Counted from the stretch's first letter, positions 8,430-16,104 are shown. The stretch is 64,000 nt of DNA from Actinomycetospora endophytica (GCF_021026375.1 NZ_JAJNDB010000001.1:1860001-1924000); one strand, 5' to 3'. Made by a program: numbers and translations. The notes: a model not told the origin generated them from the letters alone.

Positions 8430-8645
8430 TCAGTAGTCGTCCGCATGTGCGTGGTTCTTCGATCCCTCGTGCCAGGACCAGTCACCAGGAAGGTCAACGG
8501 ACTTCTTGTGGGTCCGGCTGTTCCAACTGATCCCGGCGACCTTGACCGTCCACGAGACCATCCAGCCGTTGCGCTCTGACCTGCTGATGTTCAGCCAGAC
8601 CGGCAGCGGCTTGAGCTTGATCCGGCGTCTGTAGCGGATCCCCAT
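8430..8645 (-). CDS. DUF4236-like small basic protein, prophage copy (71 aa)
   Basis: The start MGIRYRRRIKLKPLP, then LNISRSE, and WNSRTHKKSVDLPG resemble DUF4236 proteins (typical pattern MGxRxRKSxKxxPxxRxNxS). ATG 8645 has GGAG eight bases upstream; ATG 8650, directly after the preceding stop, is possible but too close to that site. A clearly related gene lies in the chromosome at 27726-27911 with the same WNSRTxKKxVDLPG motif. The family's function is unknown. Confidence 0.7.
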   Translation of the reverse strand: MGIRYRRRIKLKPLPVWLNISRSERNGWMVSWTVKVAGISWNSRTHKKSVDLPGDWSWHEGSKNHAHADDY

Positions 8646-8650
8646 GTCAT

Positions 8651-8878
8651 TCACTCCGTCTTCTGGAGGCCGAGGAGTGCATCGGCGATGCGACGCCCCC
8701 AGCGCACTCGGTATCCCTTGCCGCGACACCACTTGCATCGCCGGAACGCCTTCCGCTTCGGCGACTTCACCTTGCCCTTCTCGCAATGCGGGATCGGGCA
8801 GTCCTTGAACGGCCACCAGACGCAGCAGAACGCGTACCAGCAGAACCACAGCGCGGCGATGGCGAGCCAGGTGGTCAT
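8651..8878 (-). CDS. Membrane-anchored zinc-ribbon protein (75 aa)
   Basis: An N-terminal membrane segment (TTWLAIAALWFCWYAFCCVWW) is followed by a ribbon with CPIPHC and CKWCRGKGYR, the CxxCxGxG pattern of DnaJ-type zinc knuckles. ATG 8878 overlaps the preceding stop (ATGA), with AAGGA upstream. It belongs to the leftward operon headed at 12544. A role in the cell envelope during transfer is possible but not shown. Confidence 0.6.
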   Translation of the reverse strand: MTTWLAIAALWFCWYAFCCVWWPFKDCPIPHCEKGKVKSPKRKAFRRCKWCRGKGYRVRWGRRIADALLGLQKTE

Positions 8879-9036
8879 GGGCTCATTTCCTTCGCGAGTG
8901 CGTTCATCAGGTCGAGCCGAGTGATCACCGAGCCGTCGTTCAGCTCGAAGGCGTCGGCGTCGCCCAGGGCGTCGAGCAGGTCTTCCAGGAACTGCCGTCG
9001 TGACACCCCGGGAGGTAGCCCCGCTTCGTTGGTCAC
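8875..9036 (-). CDS. Small acidic helical protein (53 aa)
   Basis: GTG 9036 has a GGAGGG site immediately upstream, better than the GTG at 9057. The product (VSRRQFLEDLLDALGDADAF, DGSVITRLDLMNALAKE) is acidic and helical, ending four bases inside the next gene. Unknown family. Its 5' region carries two of the GGTAGC motifs clustered at 9014-9168. Confidence 0.5.
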   Translation of the reverse strand: MTNEAGLPPGVSRRQFLEDLLDALGDADAFELNDGSVITRLDLMNALAKEMSP

Positions 9037-9168
9037 CGGCCCTCCGGGAGGTAGCACCCGGTAGCGGTGGGCCCGGCGGAGGTAGCGGCACCGCTACCCG
9101 GGGTGCTACCTCGGTGGGGGACGTTTGCGCAGCTCAGAAGGCTGCTTCCTGCCGCGGTAGCGGGTAGC
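9014..9168. repeat. Cluster of eight GGTAGC motifs; candidate TraB recognition (clt) site
   Basis: GGTAGC occurs at 9014, 9050, 9060, 9081, 9156 and 9163, and inverted as GCTACC at 9093 and 9105. Several share GGAGGTAGC, and 9081-9098 forms the perfect hairpin GGTAGCGG-CA-CCGCTACC. The cluster straddles the 115-bp gap at the 3' end of the FtsK/TraB-like gene. TraB proteins of Streptomyces plasmids are known to bind clt loci built of short repeats next to tra genes; this cluster has that form. The hairpin could also be a terminator for the gene. Confidence 0.6.
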
Positions 9169-9172
9169 AGGG

Positions 9173-11332
9173 TCACATCTCACCGTCCAGATCAGGCCCC
9201 TGGGGCAGCTCGGGGACACCATCGGCCGGGCCGATACCGGCCAGCACGTGCTCGCGCCGCAGGCCACGCCGGTTCTTCCCGCCGATCTTGATCTGGGTGG
9301 TGCTCATGCCCTCCGGCAGAGCCTCAGCCAGCGTGTCCGGGGTCCAGTCGGCGTAGGCGTCTGGACGAAGCTGGCGGAGTCGCTCGCAGATCTCCTCGGA
9401 GTGCATCCCGACCCGCTCGGACTCCACGAAGATGGTCTGCAGATCCTCCAGCAGCGAGTACGACGCGGGTCGCTCGACTTCCTCTCCGGCCGCCTGGCCG
9501 GTGATGTTCCCGGCGGCCACGCGCGCGTCGTAAGCACGCTTCGCGATCCGCTTCGCGGCGTCCGCGCCCGAGTAGTACGTGCGCACCACCACGGCGTCGT
9601 CGAATGCCCCCTTGAGGTATCCGATGCCCTTGTCGCGCTGCGAGAGGATCGTGGCCTGAATGCCCTGCTTGTAGGCCGACGTCCCCAGGATCATGTCGTT
9701 GGTGACCTGATCCGCGACGCGCAGGCAGAACCGGTGCGAGACGTTCGCGGAGACGCCGGTCGGCAGCGAGTCCTTGTCCGGGCGCTGGGTGGCGAGGATG
9801 AGGATCACGCCGAACGCCCGGCCGCGCTTGATGATCTTCTCGGCGAGCCTGCCGCAGTCCTTGCCGTAGTCCTCGTGGCCGAACACCTCGTGGCATTCGT
9901 CGATGACCATGACGATCGGCTTGAGCCCCAGGTTCCGCATCGAGGCGGTCTGCCGGGTGACCTTCATGTCGGGCGCCAGGCCGTCCTTGCCGAGCTTCTT
10001 CACGACCTCGGCCCGGCGCCCGACCTCCCGGACCAGATCCCGGAGCTGGTCGCGGGTCTGCTCGATGTCCTCGTCGGCGATGCCCGAGACGTAGAAGTGC
10101 GCCATCTGCTCGAACATCCCGAGGTCACCGGAGCCCTTGTGCTCGGCGACCCGGAGCTGAGGCAACGGGTCGAGGGCGAGGGCCAGGAGCAGGCCACGGA
10201 TGGCTGCGGTCTTCCCCGCGCCCGGCAGCGATCCCACCAGCAGGTTGCCGTACATCATCTCGAAGCTGACCGACCGGCCGCGCTGGTCGTAGCCGAACGG
10301 GATGTTGCCGAAGCAGTCCGCCTTCCACCCGGAGCGGTCGTACGGGGCCTTCTTCACCAGCTTCGACAGCTCCTGGTTACCGACCCAGAGCACCAGGCGT
10401 CCGGCGTGCACCGCCGGGTCCGACTCCGGCCACACCGTGCCCAGCGGACGGCGCAGGCCTGAGGCCAGCTCGGTGCGTTTCTCCATGATCTGGGCAGCCG
10501 TGACGCCGTGCGGGAGGTCGACCTCGGCGCGGAAACCGGGGCCGTCGGTGGTGATCGGCTTCGGGAAGCGGACCCCGTCCTTCGGGTCCTCCTTGATCGC
10601 CGCGTTGATCGCCGCGATGGACAGCGACCCGAGCGCCTTGATGACCATCTTCGAGGTCAGGCGGAACGTCTCGTTCGGCTTGCTCGTGTAGTACGCGTCC
10701 ACCAGGGGGCGGTCCTCGGGCGCCCCCAGCTTCACCAGGACGCCCAGCACGCCCACCAGAGCGAGGGCGACCGCCCACGGGGGCAGGGTCAGGTAGGCGG
10801 TCACGACGACGCCCACCCCGCCCAGGAGGGCGAAGGCCGACCCGATGAGGCGGCGGCGGACGGTCTCGGACCACTCCTTGCGGGCGGTCTTCCACGCCTG
10901 CTGGTCCGCCCCCTGGTGGGCGAGGGCGGCCATCTGCCGCCCCTGCTTGTCCCAGACCCAGGCCCAGTAGGCGGCGATCGTCCGCCCCGCCCCCACGAAC
11001 GTCCGCAGGAACGCGCGGTAGGCGTACAGGGGGGCGCGGGTGAGGTGGAAGGTCGCCCAGTTCCCGACATAGCGCACCAGCCACAGGGCGACCGCCTTCG
11101 CGTCGGCCCACGACTTCATCCACCGCGGCACGATCAGGCGGTGCTCGGGCAGGTCGAGCCCGGTCAGCTCGGCCAGGGACAGGTGGCCCTGCGGCGGGTC
11201 GACGGCCAGCGGCACGTCCTCCGCCGCAGCTCCCAGCACCTCGGTGGGGGTCTCCGGCATCATCACCGCGACCTCGTCGGAGTCGTCCTCTTCCACCTGC
11301 GGGCGGATCGGGACCACCTTGTTGTCGGTCAT
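9173..11332 (-). CDS. FtsK/SpoIIIE-type DNA translocase, TraB-like (719 aa)
   Basis: Predicted ATP-driven double-stranded DNA pump. After a basic N-terminal region there are membrane segments (about 162-200, SAFALLGGVGVVVTAYL and WAVALALVGVLGVLV). The FtsK motor has Walker A GSLPGAGKT (about 367-375) and Walker B PIVMVIDECHEV (about 472-483), then LILATQRPDKDSLPTGV and SHRFCLRV typical of the family. A C-terminal extension ending near residue 719 could hold a winged helix for DNA recognition. ATG 11332 overlaps the previous stop (ATGA). In actinomycete integrative elements such a protein alone moves the element between hyphae. Chromosomal FtsK is an alternative reading, but size, neighbours and element context favour transfer. 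Confidence 0.85.
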   Translation of the reverse strand: MTDNKVVPIRPQVEEDDSDEVAVMMPETPTEVLGAAAEDVPLAVDPPQGHLSLAELTGLDLPEHRLIVPRWMKSWADAKAVALWLVRYVGNWATFHLTRAPLYAYRAFLRTFVGAGRTIAAYWAWVWDKQGRQMAALAHQGADQQAWKTARKEWSETVRRRLIGSAFALLGGVGVVVTAYLTLPPWAVALALVGVLGVLVKLGAPEDRPLVDAYYTSKPNETFRLTSKMVIKALGSLSIAAINAAIKEDPKDGVRFPKPITTDGPGFRAEVDLPHGVTAAQIMEKRTELASGLRRPLGTVWPESDPAVHAGRLVLWVGNQELSKLVKKAPYDRSGWKADCFGNIPFGYDQRGRSVSFEMMYGNLLVGSLPGAGKTAAIRGLLLALALDPLPQLRVAEHKGSGDLGMFEQMAHFYVSGIADEDIEQTRDQLRDLVREVGRRAEVVKKLGKDGLAPDMKVTRQTASMRNLGLKPIVMVIDECHEVFGHEDYGKDCGRLAEKIIKRGRAFGVILILATQRPDKDSLPTGVSANVSHRFCLRVADQVTNDMILGTSAYKQGIQATILSQRDKGIGYLKGAFDDAVVVRTYYSGADAAKRIAKRAYDARVAAGNITGQAAGEEVERPASYSLLEDLQTIFVESERVGMHSEEICERLRQLRPDAYADWTPDTLAEALPEGMSTTQIKIGGKNRRGLRREHVLAGIGPADGVPELPQGPDLDGEM

Positions 11333-12060
11333 CGAGCTGCCTTTCCAGCGACAGTCAGACGGGGGCGGGAGTCGTAGAGGGCGAGCGCGCGCTCGGCCTT
11401 CTTGGTGCCGACGGCCCACTCGGTCTTGATGGCGTCTCGCCCTGGGCGGCGCCCCCGGGCGGTCGCCTGGGCGGCCAGCCAGTCGGCGATCTCCTCGTCG
11501 GTGGGGGCGGGGGCGGACTCGCCCCCTTCGGTGGGCGGGGCGGGCGACTGGGCGGTGGGCGCCGGTGTGGGCGTCTGAGGCGGGGGCGGGTCCAGACAGA
11601 CGGGGACGGGCACGGTGGGCGGCTCAGCGGACGCTGAGGGGGCGGGAGCGGTCTCCGTGATCAGCGCGGGGGCGTCCGCCTGGGGCGGCTCGCCCTCGGC
11701 GCCCTGGGCGGGCGTGGGCGTTCCGCTCGTGGAGGCGAGGCGGGCCAGCTCGACCCCGCCGAGGACGAAGACCGGTCCGACCAGCCCGATCAGGCCGTAG
11801 GTCAGCACCCCGCACCAGCCGGTGACCAGCGACGCCCCGGCGACGAAGACGCCCGCCTCGACGCAGGCGTGGCGCCGGGTGTCGGTGAGCAGCACCCAGG
11901 TGCCGAGCACGTTGGTCACTTCCAGCACCACGACGATCGCGGCCAGGGCGAGGCCCCGCATGCCCGCCGCGTACGCCTCGTGCGTGGTCGAGGACGCCGT
12001 CACCGCGAGACCCGCGGCGACGCCGATCGCGGCGAGTCCGGTGAGCACGACGCGCCTCAT
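11329..12060 (-). CDS. DUF2637-like membrane protein with C-terminal helix-turn-helix-like tail (243 aa)
   Basis: Four hydrophobic segments (VVLTGLAAIGVAAGLAVT, GLALAAIVVVLEVTNVLG, AGVFVAGASLVTGW, VLTYGLIGLVGPVFVLGG) fill the first 110 residues. A Pro-rich linker and a charged helical end follow (DEEIADWLAAQATARG, KTEWAVGTKKAERAL). This is the layout of DUF2637 proteins encoded next to TraB or relaxase genes in actinobacterial elements; a second such protein is at 46340 here. Both ends overlap neighbours by four bases. A role in transfer or replication of the element is inferred. Confidence 0.65.
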   Translation of the reverse strand: MRRVVLTGLAAIGVAAGLAVTASSTTHEAYAAGMRGLALAAIVVVLEVTNVLGTWVLLTDTRRHACVEAGVFVAGASLVTGWCGVLTYGLIGLVGPVFVLGGVELARLASTSGTPTPAQGAEGEPPQADAPALITETAPAPSASAEPPTVPVPVCLDPPPPQTPTPAPTAQSPAPPTEGGESAPAPTDEEIADWLAAQATARGRRPGRDAIKTEWAVGTKKAERALALYDSRPRLTVAGKAAR

Positions 12061-12365
12061 CGGCGATCACCTCGCGCGCCGATGAACACCGCGACGCACA
12101 CGGCGATCAGGGCGGCGGTCAGGACGAGCGTGGCGACCATCCCGACGAGGTAGACCAGGAAGCTGCCGACACCGAACAGCAGGGCGGCGACCCCGACCGG
12201 GCCCCAGACCGCCAGCCACATCAGGTCCGGGTACTCGCGCAGCAGCTCGGTGACCGGGGTGCGCTCCGGCGGCGGGGGAGTGGGCTCCGCGCGCTCGTCC
12301 TCGCGCACCACGCGGAGTGGGCGGGACTTCGGGGCGGCGTCCTCGTGACGCTGTGGAGCGCCCAT
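12057..12365 (-). CDS. Two-span small membrane protein (102 aa)
   Basis: A hydrophilic N-terminal half (RPLRVVREDERAEPTPPPP) precedes two adjacent membrane segments (LMWLAVWGPVGVAALLFGVG; LVYLVGMVATLVLTAALIAV). ATG 12365 overlaps the upstream stop by one base, and its own stop overlaps the next start (ATGA). Position and size recall Spd-type spread proteins. No domain name can be given. Confidence 0.6.
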   Translation of the reverse strand: MGAPQRHEDAAPKSRPLRVVREDERAEPTPPPPERTPVTELLREYPDLMWLAVWGPVGVAALLFGVGSFLVYLVGMVATLVLTAALIAVCVAVFIGARGDRR

Positions 12366-12544
12366 CAGGCCTGCTCCAGGTCATCGGTCCGGACGATGAC
12401 GACACACCACTCCGGGGGGATCTTCCGCTCGTCACGGGTGGCGGCCACCTCGGCGGCGCGGATCGACTGGTAGAGCGAGCGGATCAGCAGACAGTCGACG
12501 GTGGTGAGGTTGTTCTCGTCGAGGCGGGTCAGGAAGTCGCTCAT
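12365..12544 (-). CDS. First gene of the leftward transfer operon (59 aa, unknown)
   Basis: Small helical protein starting MSDFLTRLDENNLTTVD and ending in PPEWCVVIVRTDDLEQ. ATG 12544 has GGGGGA nine bases upstream. It starts only about 37 bases from the junction with tadA, so its promoter must lie in that short gap, in tadA, or at the other element end when the element is circular. Function unknown. Confidence 0.6.
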   Translation of the reverse strand: MSDFLTRLDENNLTTVDCLLIRSLYQSIRAAEVAATRDERKIPPEWCVVIVRTDDLEQA

Positions 12545-12559
12545 CGTGCGTCGTCCCCC

Positions 12560-12590
12560 ATGAGCGGCTAGCCCGCTCTTCGTGAAGACG
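12560..12590. other. Right junction of the integrated element within tadA P-loop codons
   Basis: Downstream of about 12582 the rightward frame reads VKTTVLSALLA, the second half of the TadA Walker A motif (normally GGTGSGKTT). Upstream the frame loses all similarity and meets TAG at 12569-12571. The break is therefore at the GK of the P-loop. I see no long direct repeat here, as expected for a serine recombinase with a two-base crossover. The left end and the N-terminal half of tadA lie outside the window. Confidence 0.7.
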
Positions 12591-13229
12591 ACGGTGCTCT
12601 CCGCGCTGTTGGCCCGGGTCCCGGCCGAGGAGCGGATCGTCCTGGTCGAGGATGCCGAGGAGCTGCGCCCGCGGCATCCGCACGTGGTCCGGCTGGTGTC
12701 GCGGCCCGCGAACGTCGAGGGCGCGGGCACGGTGCTCCTGCGCGACCTGGTCCGCCAGGCGCTGCGGATGCGGCCCGACCGGCTGGTGGTCGGCGAGGTC
12801 CGCGGCGCCGAGGTCTGCGAGCTGCTCGCGGCGCTGAACACCGGGCACGACGGCGGGGCGGGCACCGTCCACGCCAACTCTCCGCGCGAGGTGCCCGCCC
12901 GCCTCGAGGCGCTGGCGGCGCTCGGCGGGATGACCCCGGAGGCGCTGCGCAGCCAGGTGGCGGCGGCGATCCAGGTCGTACTGCACGTGCGGCGACGGGC
13001 TGACGGCCGGCGGGTGCTGGAAGGGGTCGGGATCGTGCGGCGCGGGGACGCGGAGGGCCTCGTGGTGGTGCCCGCCTGGGGCCGCGAGGGCGGTTGGGCG
13101 GCCGGGCGACCCGACCTGGGGGCCATGCTCGCCGAGCGGGGCGTCGACGCGCCCTGGCCCTCCGCCGCCGGTGGCCGGCCCGCGTTGCAGGCCGGTGTCG
13201 CGTCGCTGCGGCCGGCGGTGACGGCATGA
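12582..13229 (+). pseudogene. tadA: TadA/CpaF secretion ATPase, C-terminal remnant
   Basis: The frame encodes the C-terminal ATPase core of the Tad/Flp pilus motor: end of Walker A (KTTVLSALLA), Asp box VLVEDAEELRP, Walker B RMRPDRLVVGEVRGAE and the His box NTGHDGGAGTVHAN. Full-length actinobacterial TadA has about 380-400 residues; the N-terminal half and most of the P-loop are missing because the element at 1-12581 interrupts the gene. No ribosome site precedes the first in-frame starts, so the fragment is probably not functional. Excision would restore it if the other half lies at the left end. The stop overlaps the tadB start (ATGA). Confidence 0.85.
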
Positions 13230-14044
13230 CCGGCGCCCAGGCGCTCCCGATGGTCCTCGCGGCCGCGGCGACCCTGGCCTGGCCTCCGGCGGTCGCCCCG
13301 GGCCGGGTGCGGGCGCTGCGGCGAGCGGCTCCCGACGACGAGCGGCGCGGGTGGGCCCGCATCCCGGTCGCGGTGCCCGCCGGGGCGGGCCTGCTGATCG
13401 CGGTCCTGGTCGCGGGCGTCGGGGGAGCGGTGGCGGTGTGCGTGCTCGGCGCGGTGCTGCTGCGGGCCCGGGCTGCCCGGCGCCTCGAGCGGGCGAGGAC
13501 CGAGACGACGGGCGGTCTCGCCGAGGGCCTCGCCGCGTTCGCGGCGGAGCTGCGGGCCGGCCACCCGCCGGCGTCGGCCGCGGCGGCCGCCGGACGCGAC
13601 GCCGGGGCCGCGTGCCGGGGCGCACTGACGCTGGTCGAGGCCACCGCGCGGCTGGGCGGCGACGTCCCGGCGGCGCTGCGGGAGCACGCGGCGTCCGACC
13701 CGCTCGCCGGGCCCCACCTGGTCCGGCTGGCCGACGCGTGGTCGCTCGCCGACCGCCACGGGATCGGCCTCGCCGGTCTCGCCGAGGCGGTCGCGGAGGA
13801 CCTGCGGGCGCGCAGCCGATTCGGGGGCCGGCTGTCCGCGCAGCTCGCCGGGCCCCGGACCACCGCCGCCGTGCTGGCCGCGCTCCCGGGCATCGGGCTG
13901 GTGCTCGGCGAGCTCGTCGGTGCCCATCCGCTGGGGGTGCTGACCGGCACCGCGGCCGGGCAGGGGCTGCTCGTGGTCGGCGCGGTACTGGTTGCGGCCG
14001 GGCTGGAATGGAGCGGCCGCCTCACCGCGGGGGTCGTCCGATGA
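13226..14044 (+). CDS. tadB: TadB-type pilus/type II secretion F-domain membrane protein
   Basis: About 272 residues with an N-terminal hydrophobic segment, a pair near 55-85 (VAVPAGAGLLIAVLVAGVGGA) and C-terminal segments (TTAAVLAALPGIGLVLGELVG, GLLVVGAVLVAAGLEW). The central T2SSF-like region (GLAEGLAAFAAELRAGHPPA, AWSLADRHGIGLAGLAEAV) is typical of TadB. It forms the inner-membrane platform of the Tad pilus with TadC and is driven by TadA. ATG 13226 overlaps the tadA stop and the 3' end overlaps tadC by four bases, a tight operon. With tadA interrupted, expression from the native promoter is doubtful. Confidence 0.85.
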   Translation: MTGAQALPMVLAAAATLAWPPAVAPGRVRALRRAAPDDERRGWARIPVAVPAGAGLLIAVLVAGVGGAVAVCVLGAVLLRARAARRLERARTETTGGLAEGLAAFAAELRAGHPPASAAAAAGRDAGAACRGALTLVEATARLGGDVPAALREHAASDPLAGPHLVRLADAWSLADRHGIGLAGLAEAVAEDLRARSRFGGRLSAQLAGPRTTAAVLAALPGIGLVLGELVGAHPLGVLTGTAAGQGLLVVGAVLVAAGLEWSGRLTAGVVR

Positions 14045-14634
14045 CGGTGTTCGCCGCCGGTCTGGTCCTGCTGGCCTGCGCCGCGCTGGTCGCGCCCGGT
14101 CCGGTCGCCGCGCGCCACCGACTGCGGTCGCTCCGGGCGCCCGCGACGCCCGTGGTCCCGGCGCGTGTCCGCCGCCGGCGGCGTGAACACCGGGACCCGT
14201 GGCAGGAGGCCGGCGCCTGGGACGAGCTCGCGGCGTGCCTGCGGTCCGGACTGTCGCTCGACCGGGCGGTGCGTGCGGTCGCCGCCTCACTGCCCGGCCC
14301 CATGGCGGCGGCGCTCACCGAGGTGGCCGACCTGCTCGCCCTCGGCGCCGACCCCGGAGACGCGTGGGTGCCCGCGCTCGACGAGCCCTCGACCGCGCGC
14401 CTGGCCCGCGCGGCACGCCGTTCGGCGCGCAGCGGTGCGGCCGTGGCCGACGTCGCGACCACCGTCGCCGCCGACGTGCGCGCCGAGGCCGCCGAGGCGG
14501 TCTCCGCTCGGGCCGAGCGGGCGGGCGTCCTCGTCGCGGGCCCGCTCGGCCTGTGCTTCCTGCCGGCCTTCCTGGCGCTGGGGATCGCCCCGGTCGTCAT
14601 CGGGCTGGCCGCCCCGCTGCTGGAGCGGACATGA
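14041..14634 (+). CDS. tadC: TadC-type pilus/type II secretion F-domain membrane protein
   Basis: About 197 residues. An N-terminal membrane segment (FAAGLVLLACAALVA), a cytoplasmic T2SSF-like domain (AWDELAACLRSGLSLDRAVRAV; RLARAARRSARSGAAV) and a C-terminal hydrophobic pair (LVAGPLGLCFLPAFLALGIAPVVI). It is the second platform protein of the Tad machine. It overlaps tadB by four bases. This corresponds to the Rv3657c position in the mycobacterial cluster. Confidence 0.8.
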   Translation: MTVFAAGLVLLACAALVAPGPVAARHRLRSLRAPATPVVPARVRRRRREHRDPWQEAGAWDELAACLRSGLSLDRAVRAVAASLPGPMAAALTEVADLLALGADPGDAWVPALDEPSTARLARAARRSARSGAAVADVATTVAADVRAEAAEAVSARAERAGVLVAGPLGLCFLPAFLALGIAPVVIGLAAPLLERT

Positions 14635-14676
14635 CCACCGCGGCCCACCCCGGGTCCGGGAGGAGAGGAGACGACG

Positions 14677-14889
14677 ATGGAGAACCCGACGACAGTGGTG
14701 GCGCTGCTGTTCGCCCGGCTCGCGGCCCTGGCCCGCGACGACCGGGGCATGTCGACCGTGGAGTACGCCATCGGCCTGATCGCGGCGGCGGCGTTCGCGG
14801 GCCTGCTGTTCGTGATCATCAACGCGCCCGCGGTGATGGGGGCGCTCACCGGGCTGATCCAGCGGTCGCTCACCCCGGCAGGCGGCTGA
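14677..14889 (+). CDS. DUF4244 Flp-like pilin (70 aa)
   Basis: Short prepilin: a basic leader ending DDRG, then MSTVEYAIGLIAAAAFAGLLF. Cleavage after Gly leaves Glu at position 5, the signature of Flp/TadE substrates of the prepilin peptidase. A GGAGAGGAG site precedes ATG 14677. It is likely the major subunit of the Tad fibre. It sits 42 bases after tadC, as in other actinobacterial clusters. Confidence 0.85.
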   Translation: MENPTTVVALLFARLAALARDDRGMSTVEYAIGLIAAAAFAGLLFVIINAPAVMGALTGLIQRSLTPAGG

Positions 14890-15455
14890 GCGGTCGGGAA
14901 GCCTCGCGGCTCCCGGTCGACGACCGCGGGATGGTCACCGTCGAGGCGGCCATCGCCATCGGGAGCCTGGTGGCGGTGCTCGCGGTGGTGCTCGCCGCGG
15001 TCGGCGCCGTCGTCGCCCAGATCCGGTGCGTGGACGCCGCGGGGGAGGCGGCGCGCCGGGCGTCCCGTGACGACACCCTGGGTGCAGAGGCGCTGGCGCG
15101 GGATCTCCCGGCGGGGACGGAGGTGCACGTCGAGCCCGAGGGCGGGCTGGTCCGGGTCGTGGTGCGGGTCCCGCCGCTCGGCGGTGCGCTGCCCGGGCTG
15201 CGGCTCGCCGCGGAGGCGGTGGCGGCCCGGGAGCCCGCCGTCGCCGCCCCCACCGGTACCGCGGACGACGCGGTCCCCGACGGCGCTGCCGCGGACGCGC
15301 CGCCCGCCGGACCCGATCTGCCGGGGTCCGACCCGGGGGCCGCCGCGCCGGACGTCTCCGGGCCGAGGGTCGGCGGGTCCACGCCCGCTGCCGAACCGGA
15401 CCCGCCGGGGGCGTCCATCGGGAAGCCGCCCGTCGTCGAGCCGGTGCCGCCGTGA
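14886..15455 (+). CDS. TadE-like minor pseudopilin with Pro/Ala-rich tail
   Basis: The motif DDRGMVTVEAAIAIGSLVAVLAVVL is a prepilin site (cleavage after Gly, Glu at +5) and hydrophobic helix. The ATG at 14931 would start after the leader, so I place the start at the in-frame CTG 14886, which overlaps the pilin stop; this start is uncertain. Residues after about 100 form a Pro/Ala/Asp-rich extracellular tail of about 85 residues, longer than usual. It overlaps the next gene by four bases. Confidence 0.7.
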   Translation: MSGREASRLPVDDRGMVTVEAAIAIGSLVAVLAVVLAAVGAVVAQIRCVDAAGEAARRASRDDTLGAEALARDLPAGTEVHVEPEGGLVRVVVRVPPLGGALPGLRLAAEAVAAREPAVAAPTGTADDAVPDGAAADAPPAGPDLPGSDPGAAAPDVSGPRVGGSTPAAEPDPPGASIGKPPVVEPVPP

Positions 15456-15829
15456 CCGCCGGGCCGCAGTCCCGGTGGCGCGACGACCGCGGGGTTGCCA
15501 CCGTCATCGCGGCCGGCGCGATCGGCGTGATCGCTCTCCTGCTCGGCGCGCTCGTCGTCCTGGGCGCGGTCGTCGCCACGAGGCACCGCGCCGCGAACGC
15601 CGCCGACCTCGCCGCGCTGGCGGGGGCGGCAGAGTCGGTGCGGGGCCGCCAGGCCGGGTGCGACCGCGCGCGGGAGCTGGCCGAGCTCAACGGTGGGCGG
15701 TTGGTCGCGTGCACGTGGTCGGGCTGGGATCTGCAGGTCGACGTGGCCCGGAGCTGCGGATGTCTTCCGGTCGCCGACTCGACCACGGTCCGCGTTCGGG
15801 CGGGTCCTGTGGTGAAGATCATGGGGTGA
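15452..15829 (+). CDS. TadE/TadG-like protein of the helicase-secretion neighbourhood (125 aa)
   Basis: Rv3654c-type protein: DDRGVATVIAAGAIGVIALLLG gives an N-terminal membrane helix, then HRAANAADLAALAGA, characteristic of TadG/Rv3654c. Two cysteine pairs (AGCDRA, RSCGCLP) may form disulfides outside the cell. GTG 15452 overlaps the TadE stop. This family is known to occur beside a DEAH helicase, and one is found at 17158. Confidence 0.8.
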   Translation: MTAGPQSRWRDDRGVATVIAAGAIGVIALLLGALVVLGAVVATRHRAANAADLAALAGAAESVRGRQAGCDRARELAELNGGRLVACTWSGWDLQVDVARSCGCLPVADSTTVRVRAGPVVKIMG

Positions 15830-16104
15830 ATCGCCGGAATCGCGGTCACCGATCGTCACCTGACTGTGTCCTCACCGGACGAGCGGCTCGGGCCCCCCGC
15901 CGAGCGGCGACACCGATGGTGCAGTCGGGACGAGTGGTGCGTCAGACGCCTTTCGGGGGCACGTTCGCCCGCTCGACGGCGTCAGGCATGGCGCTCGGCG
16001 TTCCACCCCCGCCGATGGGCGACGACGGGTGGAAATCGTGCGGCGACGGCCCGTTACTAGGGAAGGAACACCGCACGGGGTGGACCAATACCGGGAGGAC
16101 CCGC

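Noticed and set aside
9248-11377. Long rightward open frames opposite the translocase gene
   Set aside because: Composition is typical of GC-rich shadows; the leftward frame has clear FtsK motifs.
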